From contig NZ_CP059185.1 of assembly GCF_014251315.1 (NCBI RefSeq), forward strand, positions 205,017 to 269,016: DNA of 64,000 nucleotides. The letters are read 5' to 3'. The stretch is from Blattabacterium cuenoti. Lineage in GTDB: Bacteria; Bacteroidota; Bacteroidia; Flavobacteriales; Blattabacteriaceae. How positions within the stretch are numbered: position 1 is the first letter of the stretch; every line of letters starts with the position of its first letter. Made by a program: the position numbers and the translations under genes. The notes under the pieces were generated by a model, which worked only from the letters and a program-made list of their open reading frames with translations, was not told the DNA's origin and did no database searches. Positions 26,202 to 33,585 of this stretch are shown here, in pieces.

Positions 26202-26823
26202 AATTTTCTTATTTTTTTCATAAATACATTTAACTTTACATTATCTTTTTTTCCTGGAAAAACTTCAAATTTGCTATTCACATCGATTCCAAACATTTTT
26301 GAATGCGAAAAATTTTTTATTTCATCAAAATCTTGTATTCCAATTCCTCCACTTAAAAAAAATGGAACTTGAAAAGTGTATTCATGAAGTTTTTTCCAAC
26401 AAAATTTTTTTCCGCTACCCCCATAATAAATTGTATTGCTATCAAATAAAAAATAAGTACAGAAAGGAATATAATCTACAATTTTTTCAAAAGAAAAAAA
26501 ATTATCTATTCTAAAACATTTAATTAATTTCAATCCTTTTTTAAATAATTTTTCACAATAAAAAGGATTTTCTGTTCCATGCAATTGAATAAAATCTAGT
26601 TTTTTTATTTTTTTTATTTTCAGTATATTTTCCTCTAATTCGTTTACAAAAACACCTGTTTTTAATATTTTTTTTTTATATTGGGAATAACGAAATCTAA
26701 ACCTACAAATCTAGGAGAATTAGGATAAAATATAAACCCTATAAAGTCAGGTAATAGATCCGAAATTTTTTTTATGTCAAATTTCATTCCGCACACTTTG
26801 ATTTTCAATAATTTAGATTTCAT
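26198..26823 (-). CDS. trpF: Phosphoribosylanthranilate isomerase, interrupted by a one-base frameshift in a poly(A) tract
   Basis: TrpF isomerises phosphoribosylanthranilate in tryptophan synthesis. The first frame starts at 26823 (MKSKLLKIKVCGMKF, then DFIGFIFYPNSPRFVG) and stops at 26662 just past a run of ten A on the minus strand (plus-strand T at 26668-26677). The second frame continues to 26198 with TGVFVNELEENILKI, FIQLHGTEN, PFFLSGGIG and FGIDVNSKFE, all typical TrpF elements. Adding one A restores a single frame of about 209 codons with no other defect. Placement between trpC (10 bases upstream) and trpB (4-base overlap) is exact. It could be a sequencing error, a recent mutation, or a gene read by polymerase slippage; good conservation on both sides of the break argues against an old pseudogene. 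Confidence 0.85.
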
Positions 26824-26833
26824 ATGAATTAAT

Positions 26834-27637
26834 TTAGTCTTTTTGATTAAGTCTCTTTGACAAAGACTCTATAAAATATTTACAGATTTTTCCAGGATCT
26901 TTTTTTCTCATAAAATATTCTCCAATTAGAAAACCTTTAAATCCTTGTTTTCTTAATTTGAATATGTGATTCACATCATCAATTCCACTTTCTGCAATTT
27001 TTATATAATTATTAGGAATTTTTGAAGATAATTTTAAACAATTATTATAATCTACAATAAAAGTTTTCAAACTTCGACTGTTAATTCCTATAATGTCAGA
27101 ACTTTCTGTTATTTTCTCTATTTCAAATTCATTATGAATTTCAATAATAACTTCTAAATCAATACTTTTTGCAAGTTTAGAAAAGTCTGATATTTGATTT
27201 TTAGAAAGAATTCCGGCTATCAATAAAATGACATCAGCTCCTATGGATTTAGATTCTATAATTTGATATTCATCAATAATAAAATCTTTTCGTAATATAG
27301 GAACAGAAACTATGGGACGTGATTTTTTTAAATTTTCGTTTTTACCAGAAAAAAAATGTTTTTCTGTGAGTATAGATATTCCACAAACTCCTGCTGATTC
27401 ATAATCTTTTACCACTTTTTCTACTGATTCCGTATTATTAATAATACCTTTAGATGGAGATTTGCATTTAAATTCTGCAATGATACCAGTATGGCTAGTT
27501 TTTATATTCTTTACTAAAGAAAGAGTTTTCCTTTCAAAAAAGGAACTATTTTCTAATTTTTTTACAGGACATACAATTTTATTCTTGTAAACCTCTTTTT
27601 GTTTTACATACACAATTTTTTCAAGAATATTCATCAT
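26834..27637 (-). CDS. trpC: Indole-3-glycerol-phosphate synthase
   Basis: TrpC closes the indole ring. The barrel shows GIIAEFKCKSPSKGII with catalytic lysine and ring-contact residues, GISILTEKHFFSG, PILRKDFIIDEYQI with catalytic lysine, IGINSRSLKTF and IAESGIDD. The length of 267 residues is normal. The ATG at 27637 overlaps the trpD stop by 4 bases. It is a single-function protein here, separate from trpF. Confidence 0.96.
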   Translation of the reverse strand: MMNILEKIVYVKQKEVYKNKIVCPVKKLENSSFFERKTLSLVKNIKTSHTGIIAEFKCKSPSKGIINNTESVEKVVKDYESAGVCGISILTEKHFFSGKNENLKKSRPIVSVPILRKDFIIDEYQIIESKSIGADVILLIAGILSKNQISDFSKLAKSIDLEVIIEIHNEFEIEKITESSDIIGINSRSLKTFIVDYNNCLKLSSKIPNNYIKIAESGIDDVNHIFKLRKQGFKGFLIGEYFMRKKDPGKICKYFIESLSKRLNQKD

Positions 27638-28632
27638 AAGCTCAATAATTTTTTTAGAATATTCTTTGCCTTTCCACTTTTTAATGAATGCTTGGCTTTA
27701 TCATAATTGTTTTCAAAACTATCTTGGTTTAACAAACTTAATGCAAATGTAGCATTTGTTAAAACAACTTCATTTTGAGATAAAGTTCCTTCTCCAGATA
27801 AAACACTAATAAATATACGAATATTTTCTTCTGTATTTTTCCCTCCTTTCAATTCGTCTGGATTGACTCTAATTTTTTTCCCCCCTATTTCTAATTCTTC
27901 TATAGAATAGAATCGTTCTCCTTTTGGGGTATAACATTTGATATCACTAGTTAGTGTGATTTCATCGTATCCATCTAAACTATGAACAATAGCGTAATTG
28001 TTATTTGTATTTTGATACATATAATAATAGATTCTTGCTAATTCCAAATTATTGACTCCTAACAATTGATTTTTTGGATTACCCGGATTTAACAATGGAC
28101 CAAGTGTATTGAAAATAGTTCTAACTCCTAGTTCTTTTCTTGCTATAGATATAGTTTTCAATATAGGATGAAATATAGGAGCATGTAAATAACAAATTCC
28201 TACTTTTTCCAATTGATTTTTTAAATTTTCTTCTTTATTAGTAAAATGATATCCTAATCCTTTTAATATATTTGAAGATCCAGTAGTGGAAGAAGAATTA
28301 AAACTTCCATGTTTAATTACTTTTTCTCCTGTTCCTGCTACTATAAAACATGCTAAAGTGGAAATATTAAAAGTATTTTTCCTATCTCCACCTGTTCCTA
28401 CAATATCAATGGCATTAAATTCTGTAAGGTTAATTTTTATAGATAGTTCCATCATGGCTTGTTTAAAACCTATTATTTCTTCCAAAGTGGGTGTTCTCAT
28501 ATTATATATGGTAGCTATAGCTATGACTTGTGTATTATTTATTCTCCCTTCTGATAATTCTATAAAAAGATTCTTAGCTTCCTGTTTTGTTAATGTTTTT
28601 TCTAAAAACAGATTTTCTAATATTTTTTTCAT
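27634..28632 (-). CDS. trpD: Anthranilate phosphoribosyltransferase
   Basis: TrpD transfers phosphoribose from PRPP to anthranilate. Seen: DIVGTGGDRKNTFNIST (PRPP loop), VIKHGSFNSSSTTGSSNIL (matching the family KHGNR/SSxSGSAD loop with substitutions), IFNTLGPLLNP, and a C-terminal alpha/beta domain. The ATG at 28632 gives 332 residues and leaves 2 bases after trpG; a longer ATG at 28653 would overlap trpG. The Asn/Ser changes in the substrate loop are within what A+T drift could give, and I judge the enzyme functional. Confidence 0.95.
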   Translation of the reverse strand: MKKILENLFLEKTLTKQEAKNLFIELSEGRINNTQVIAIATIYNMRTPTLEEIIGFKQAMMELSIKINLTEFNAIDIVGTGGDRKNTFNISTLACFIVAGTGEKVIKHGSFNSSSTTGSSNILKGLGYHFTNKEENLKNQLEKVGICYLHAPIFHPILKTISIARKELGVRTIFNTLGPLLNPGNPKNQLLGVNNLELARIYYYMYQNTNNNYAIVHSLDGYDEITLTSDIKCYTPKGERFYSIEELEIGGKKIRVNPDELKGGKNTEENIRIFISVLSGEGTLSQNEVVLTNATFALSLLNQDSFENNYDKAKHSLKSGKAKNILKKLLSL

Positions 28633-28634
28633 AA

Positions 28635-29210
28635 TTAATTTAAATTCAACCAATTATATATTATTTTTTCACCATACGGTGTTAAAATAGATTCTGGATG
28701 AAACTGTACTCCACGTACATCATAAAATTTATGGCGTAAAGCCATAATTTCACCTTTATCTCCAATAGCTGTAATTTTAAGTTCTTCAGGAAAATTATGT
28801 GGAGATATAATCCATGAGTGATAACGTCCAACTTTGATCTTTTTTGGTAATTGTTGAAACAAAATTTCTTGTGGATCTACAATTTTAATCAAACTAGATA
28901 TTCCATGATAAACCTCGCTTGTATTTAAAAGAGTAGCTCCAAACACTTCTCCTATCGCTTGTTGACCTAAACAAACCCCAAAAATACTTTTAGTAGAAGA
29001 AAAAGTTTTTATTAAAGGTTTTAAAATATGCGCTTCATCAGGGATTCCAGGTCCTGGAGAAAGAATGATTTTATTATATTTCTCAACATCCGATAGTTGA
29101 ATTTCATTGTTTCTAGATACTTGTATAGGATTTTTTGTTAATTTTTTTACAGCATGAACAAGATTATAAGTAAAAGAATCATAATTATCCAAAATTAGTA
29201 TTTTGTTCAT
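28635..29210 (-). CDS. trpG: Anthranilate synthase component II (glutamine amidotransferase)
   Basis: TrpG supplies ammonia to TrpE. The class I amidotransferase shows LDNYDSFTYNLVHAV, ILSPGPGIPDEA, the nucleophile motif FGVCLGQQAIGE and VQFHPESILTPYG with catalytic His and Glu. The length of 191 residues is normal. It lies between trpE (6 bases) and trpD (2 bases). The same chain may also serve para-aminobenzoate synthesis if no separate PabA exists; that cannot be judged here. Confidence 0.95.
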   Translation of the reverse strand: MNKILILDNYDSFTYNLVHAVKKLTKNPIQVSRNNEIQLSDVEKYNKIILSPGPGIPDEAHILKPLIKTFSSTKSIFGVCLGQQAIGEVFGATLLNTSEVYHGISSLIKIVDPQEILFQQLPKKIKVGRYHSWIISPHNFPEELKITAIGDKGEIMALRHKFYDVRGVQFHPESILTPYGEKIIYNWLNLN

Positions 29211-29216
29211 AATACT

Positions 29217-30626
29217 TCATATATTTTTAGCTAATTCTATAGCTTTAAATAAGGCCATAAGTTTATTGTTCACTTCTTCCAATTCTTTTTCTTCTTTAGA
29301 ATCAGAAACAATCCCTGCACCAGCTTGAAAAAATAGAGTATTATTTTTACTTACAAAAGAACGAATAATTATGGCTGTATTAATACAAGAATTTTGTAAT
29401 CCAAAAAAACCAATTGCACCTCCATATACTCCTCTATGTTGATTTTCAATTTTGTCAATTAGTTCCATAGCTTTATACTTAGGAGCTCCAGAAAGTGTTC
29501 CTGCAGGAAAAGTGTCTCCGAACACTTTTATCATTGAGGTATTTTCTTCTAACTCTCCAGAGACTTTAGACACCATGTGTAACACATGAGAAAAAACTTG
29601 TATTTCTTTAAATCCTTCTACTTTTACATTAGAAGAGTTTTTACTAAGATCATTTCTTGCTAAATCTACTAACATGACATGTTCTGCATTTTCTTTTGGA
29701 TTCTTTGCAAGATTTTCGGATAATTTTTTATCCTTATCTTCATTTCCTGATCTTCGTATTGTTCCTGCTATTGGATTAATATAAGCTCTTTGGTTATTAA
29801 TAATGAGTTGTGATTCTGGAGAAGAACCAAATAATTTATAATTTCCATAATCAAAATAAAAAAGATATGGAGAAGGATTTATAAATCGTAAAGCTCGATA
29901 TACATTAAATTCATCTCCTTTAAATTTTTGTTGAAATTGACGAGATAATACTATTTGAAAAACATCTCCGCGTAGACAAGCTTTAATTCCTAAAGATACC
30001 ATTTTTTTGTACTCTATATCTGTTACATTTGAATAACGATTTCCAACAGGTTGAAATGGGAAAGATGAAAAATTTTTCTTTTTGATCAATTTTATCAATT
30101 GATTTATGTAAGTTTTTTCTTCAAAATCAGGAAATTGATGTTCAATTAAATATATTGCATGATGAAAATGATGAAAGACTATTAAATTTCTATAAAAACC
30201 AAATCGTATTTGTGGAAGATTATATATTTCTTTAATTGTAGTATTCAATTGAATATTTTCAAAATATTGAATACTATCATAAGATATATATCCATATAAA
30301 CCTGAGTATGAAATAATGGTATTTTCACTTTCAAATTTTTGAAAAAAATCTTCAATTAAAATTTGAATATCTAATTTGTTGTTTATAAAAATGTGTTTGT
30401 GAACACAATTAGGATATGATATTCGTAATACATTTTTATCTAAAATAAGTTCAGAAATAGGATTTATACAAAGAATAGAAGAATTATTTTTTGAAATTTG
30501 ATAGTCAGAAGATTCTAATAATAGTGTATTAGGAAAAATATCTCTTAGTTTTAAATATAATTCTATTGGTGTAGTACTATCAGCCAAAATTTTTTTCTGA
30601 ATAGTTCTAAAATTAAATTTAAACAT
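29217..30626 (-). CDS. trpE: Anthranilate synthase component I
   Basis: TrpE makes anthranilate from chorismate, the committed step to tryptophan. The C-terminal chorismate-binding domain shows VLSRQFQQKF, INPSPYLFYFDYG, INPIAGTIRRSG, HVMLVDLARNDL, FPAGTLSGAPKYKAMELI, GGAIGFFG and FQAGAGIVSDS. The N-terminal segment keeps the LLES motif (residues about 36-39) used for tryptophan feedback inhibition in this family. The length of 469 residues is normal. It is the first gene of the operon, behind a structured leader. Confidence 0.97.
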   Translation of the reverse strand: MFKFNFRTIQKKILADSTTPIELYLKLRDIFPNTLLLESSDYQISKNNSSILCINPISELILDKNVLRISYPNCVHKHIFINNKLDIQILIEDFFQKFESENTIISYSGLYGYISYDSIQYFENIQLNTTIKEIYNLPQIRFGFYRNLIVFHHFHHAIYLIEHQFPDFEEKTYINQLIKLIKKKNFSSFPFQPVGNRYSNVTDIEYKKMVSLGIKACLRGDVFQIVLSRQFQQKFKGDEFNVYRALRFINPSPYLFYFDYGNYKLFGSSPESQLIINNQRAYINPIAGTIRRSGNEDKDKKLSENLAKNPKENAEHVMLVDLARNDLSKNSSNVKVEGFKEIQVFSHVLHMVSKVSGELEENTSMIKVFGDTFPAGTLSGAPKYKAMELIDKIENQHRGVYGGAIGFFGLQNSCINTAIIIRSFVSKNNTLFFQAGAGIVSDSKEEKELEEVNNKLMALFKAIELAKNI

Positions 30627-30790
30627 GGCTTATGGTATTTTTACATGACAAAAAAAGGCCGTCACAAAGACAAGCCTCAAAAATATTGTGTTAACAATAT
30701 TTAATTTAATTGAAGAATACCATTTTCTTTCTTAATCTTACATAAATACTTTAAGATTATAAGAAATGACATTTACATCATGCAAATATA
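30627..30790 (-). promoter_or_regulatory. trpE promoter and structured leader
   Basis: On the minus strand an exact TATATTTG box (30790-30783) predicts a start near 30776 and a leader of about 150 bases. It contains an 8-base-pair hairpin (30733-30759), a perfect 9-base-pair hairpin (30681-30702, arms AAATATTGT and ACAATATTT), and a terminator-like stem (30656-30677: AGGC and GCCT plus GTC and GAC with small bulges) followed by seven T. In addition ATGGTATT (minus strand 30723-30716) can pair with AATACCAT (30639-30632), enclosing the last two hairpins and ending 5 bases before the trpE ATG. No Trp-codon leader peptide is visible: the one short frame reads MVFFN. A structured regulatory leader is inferred. 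Confidence 0.5.
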
Positions 30791-30850
30791 AACAAATTTT
30801 TTCTATTTATGGATATTAATTACAAATAGTCTAATTTAGAATTCAATTAT

Positions 30851-32410
30851 ATGAAAATATTCATTCTGACTTTATTTCTTTTTGTATCCTATAATATGGA
30901 AAAAAAAACGATAGAAATGCAACACATAAATGAAAAAAAAACAAAAACAGAAGATGTGAAGTTTTATTCTCCCACTTATCAGGATTACAAATTTTGGACG
31001 GAAGAAAAAAATATAAAAAAAACTTTTTTAGAAAAATCTTTTTCCATAAAAAAATATTATTCCCATAATTTTTTTAAAAATGACAATATAGGATATTTTT
31101 TAAATAATGGAATAGATTTATTCATTTTTAATAGAAATGGAAATGAAAAATTAATACAAGAAAATTTTAACGCAAGTATGCCTAAAAAAATGCTTTTTTT
31201 TAAAGATCCTTTTTTTTATCGTGAAAAAATTAAATATTTTGATGTTAAAACTCCTATTACAGAAATTTTTTATATAAGTCTTATTCAAAAAATTTCTTTT
31301 TTTCAAGAAAAAGAAAGATCGTTTTTCCTAAAAACTTATATGGAATACGAAAAATATTCTCAAGATCATTTATTCCATTATCCCTATAATAAATTCTATA
31401 TTCTTAGAAATTTTGAAAAAAAAATCAATCATTTTTACTTGAGAAATGGTTTATTTTTAATTTTTAATCAAAAAAAAATCAATATAAAGGTAGGATCTAT
31501 TTTTGACAGAATACATTATCAATTATTTAATAACAATAATTATAAAAATAAAGATATCAACAGTTTGTCTATACAAACTGAAATCAGTTATCCTATTAAT
31601 AATATCTTTGAATTTAATTCCAACGGAAAATGGATTATAGAAAATAATAATAAGTCTTATGTTAAGGCTAATATTATGTTAAATACATTTTTATTTTCAA
31701 AATATAGATTTTTAACTCGATTCAGTATCAATGAAAATGATAATGGTATTTACAACAGTTTTATTCCTTTTCATGTTTTAAGGAAAAACCAAGATTGTTA
31801 TAATAATGAACAAAAAGATATGTTTTTTTTTGGAAGAGGAAAAGAAAAAACAATGGATTTTTCTTTAAGTTCTGACGAAGATGAAAAACATTATGTTTCT
31901 TTTTATATATCTAGATTATCTTTTCAAGATCAAGAAAAAAAAATAAAAAAATTTTTATATTGGAAATATATCCAATTATATGGATTTAAAATTAAAACTA
32001 TATATGATATATGGAAATTTCAGTTCAATCATATTTTATTATATCATAAATGTAATTCTGATCCATTAATTTTTTCTATTCCAAATTTTTTATCGAGAAC
32101 TACAATCCTTTATAAGGATAATTATTTTCATAAAGCTTTATTTATACAAACAGGTTTTTCTTTTCATTATTTTAGTAAGTTTTTTTATCAAAAAATTTAT
32201 TATCCTTTTCATTTTCAAACTTTTTCTTTCGAAAAAGAGTGTATTCCTAATAGAATTGTTGGGGGGACTCCTTTTGTGGATTACTTTTTCAATTTTAAAA
32301 TATATAGGACTACATTTTATTTCAGTATACAAAATATAGGATTTTATGATATTTATAATTCTCATAATATTTTTATTAAAACTGGTTTTTTGTGGAATCT
32401 TTTTACTTAA
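30851..32410 (+). CDS. Putative outer-membrane beta-barrel protein (Porin_10-like)
   Basis: The protein starts with a short hydrophobic signal (about residues 2-15) and is rich in aromatic residues. From about residue 120 on, alternating hydrophobic/polar strands repeat, as in outer-membrane barrels. The end, with PFVDYFFNFKIYRTTFYFSI followed by QNIG and a final aromatic-rich strand (TGFLWNLFT), resembles the C-terminus of the Bacteroidetes putative-porin family (Porin_10). There is no enzyme motif. At 519 residues it is shorter than many members. The gene stands alone, divergent from trpE. Likely function: passive exchange across the outer membrane; inferred from the fold pattern only. Confidence 0.6.
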   Translation: MKIFILTLFLFVSYNMEKKTIEMQHINEKKTKTEDVKFYSPTYQDYKFWTEEKNIKKTFLEKSFSIKKYYSHNFFKNDNIGYFLNNGIDLFIFNRNGNEKLIQENFNASMPKKMLFFKDPFFYREKIKYFDVKTPITEIFYISLIQKISFFQEKERSFFLKTYMEYEKYSQDHLFHYPYNKFYILRNFEKKINHFYLRNGLFLIFNQKKINIKVGSIFDRIHYQLFNNNNYKNKDINSLSIQTEISYPINNIFEFNSNGKWIIENNNKSYVKANIMLNTFLFSKYRFLTRFSINENDNGIYNSFIPFHVLRKNQDCYNNEQKDMFFFGRGKEKTMDFSLSSDEDEKHYVSFYISRLSFQDQEKKIKKFLYWKYIQLYGFKIKTIYDIWKFQFNHILLYHKCNSDPLIFSIPNFLSRTTILYKDNYFHKALFIQTGFSFHYFSKFFYQKIYYPFHFQTFSFEKECIPNRIVGGTPFVDYFFNFKIYRTTFYFSIQNIGFYDIYNSHNIFIKTGFLWNLFT

Positions 32411-32454
32411 TTACAAAAATTTATCTATAAAAAAACGTAATTTTATTTGATTCA

Positions 32455-33120
32455 ATGAAAATGAAAAAATTTTTTTATTTTGCATTATTCTTTTTAATGT
32501 CATCCTTTTCTTTTCCACAAGGGAAAGGGGATAGAAAAGAATATGTATATGTAATTGAATATATTAAAAAATATGCTGTTTTTGCTATGGAAGAAATGGA
32601 AAAATTTGGAATTCCAGCTAGTATTAAATTGGGTCAAGGTATTTTAGAATCTTCTAGTGGAAACAGTTCTTTATCTAAAGCTACAAATAATCATTTTGGA
32701 ATTAAATGTGGAAAAAATTGGATGGGAAATGTTTATTATCATGATGATGATGTTCCAAAAGAATGTTTTCGTAAATATGACTCTGTTCAAGAATCTTTTC
32801 ATGATCACTCTAAATTTTTACAACAACCACGTTATTATAAATTATTTCTTCTTAAAAAAGATGATTACCAAGCTTGGGCTACAGAACTAAAAAAAGCTGG
32901 GTATGCTACATCCTTAAATTATGCAAATCTGCTTATTGATCAAATAGAAAAATATTCTTTGTGGAAGTTTGATCAAAATACTTCTTCTAGTATAGAAAAA
33001 AGAATCAACCAATATTTGAATTATATGATGAAAAAAAATCAGAATGAAGATTCTTTTTTCAAGAGATTTAGCAAAAAATTACGTTTTTTTATAAAATTTT
33101 TTTTGACTAAAAAAAATTGA
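32455..33120 (+). CDS. Secreted glucosaminidase-family peptidoglycan hydrolase
   Basis: The protein has a signal peptide (MKMKKFFYFALFFLMSSFS) and a glucosaminidase (FlgJ/LytG-type) domain: GIPASIKLGQGILESSSGNS carries the catalytic glutamate, NNHFGIKCGKNWMG is the next conserved block, then FRKYDSVQESFHDHSKFL and WATELKKAGYATSLNYANLL. The domain ends near residue 180; the rest is a short basic tail without the LysM repeats seen in many relatives. It should cleave glycan strands in the periplasm during growth or division. It fits with the NlpC/P60 peptidase and the wall-synthesis cluster in the window. Confidence 0.87.
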   Translation: MKMKKFFYFALFFLMSSFSFPQGKGDRKEYVYVIEYIKKYAVFAMEEMEKFGIPASIKLGQGILESSSGNSSLSKATNNHFGIKCGKNWMGNVYYHDDDVPKECFRKYDSVQESFHDHSKFLQQPRYYKLFLLKKDDYQAWATELKKAGYATSLNYANLLIDQIEKYSLWKFDQNTSSSIEKRINQYLNYMMKKNQNEDSFFKRFSKKLRFFIKFFLTKKN

Positions 33121-33158
33121 ATAATAAAATAATATTTTCGAATTAAAATTTATTGAAT

Positions 33159-33554
33159 ATGAATCCGAAAAATTTAAGATATAGTAAAAATCATGAATGG
33201 ATAGGGGTCCCCAATGAAAAAAATCAAGCTTATGTAGGGATTACTCATTTTGCTCAGAATGAGTTAGGAGATATCGTTTATTTAGATGTAGAAGATTCCA
33301 TAATAGGAAAAAAAGTGAAATCAGAGAATTCGTTTGGAACAATAGAAGCGGTAAAAACTGTTTCAGATTTGTTCATGCCTGTTTCAGGTTGTATTCTTGA
33401 AATTAATAAAAAATTATTATCCCAACCAGAATTAATTAATAAAAGTTATTATAGTGAAGGATGGATAATCCGAATTGAAATTATAGATTTTAAAGAGTAT
33501 GATCAATTAATGTCTTTTACAGAATACAAAAAATACATACAGGAATCCAACTAA
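33159..33554 (+). CDS. gcvH: Glycine cleavage system H protein
   Basis: GcvH carries the lipoyl arm that shuttles aminomethyl groups among the P, T and L proteins of the glycine cleavage system. The sequence shows YSKNHEWI, VGITHFAQNELGDIVYLDV, and the lipoylation site GTIEAVKTVSD with Lys66. The length of 131 residues is typical. The ATG at 33159 is preferred; the TTG two codons earlier is unlikely. The gene produces methylene-THF together with GcvP and GcvT (not in the window), linking to folD and metF. It lies 31 bases before the copper ATPase gene. Confidence 0.95.
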   Translation: MNPKNLRYSKNHEWIGVPNEKNQAYVGITHFAQNELGDIVYLDVEDSIIGKKVKSENSFGTIEAVKTVSDLFMPVSGCILEINKKLLSQPELINKSYYSEGWIIRIEIIDFKEYDQLMSFTEYKKYIQESN

Positions 33555-33585
33555 ACTAAAAACTAATAGAATCAGGAAATAAAAC

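Noticed and set aside
30700-30730. Leader peptide for trp attenuation
   Set aside because: The only short frame on the minus strand reads MVFFN and has no Trp codon, so a classical leader peptide is not supported.
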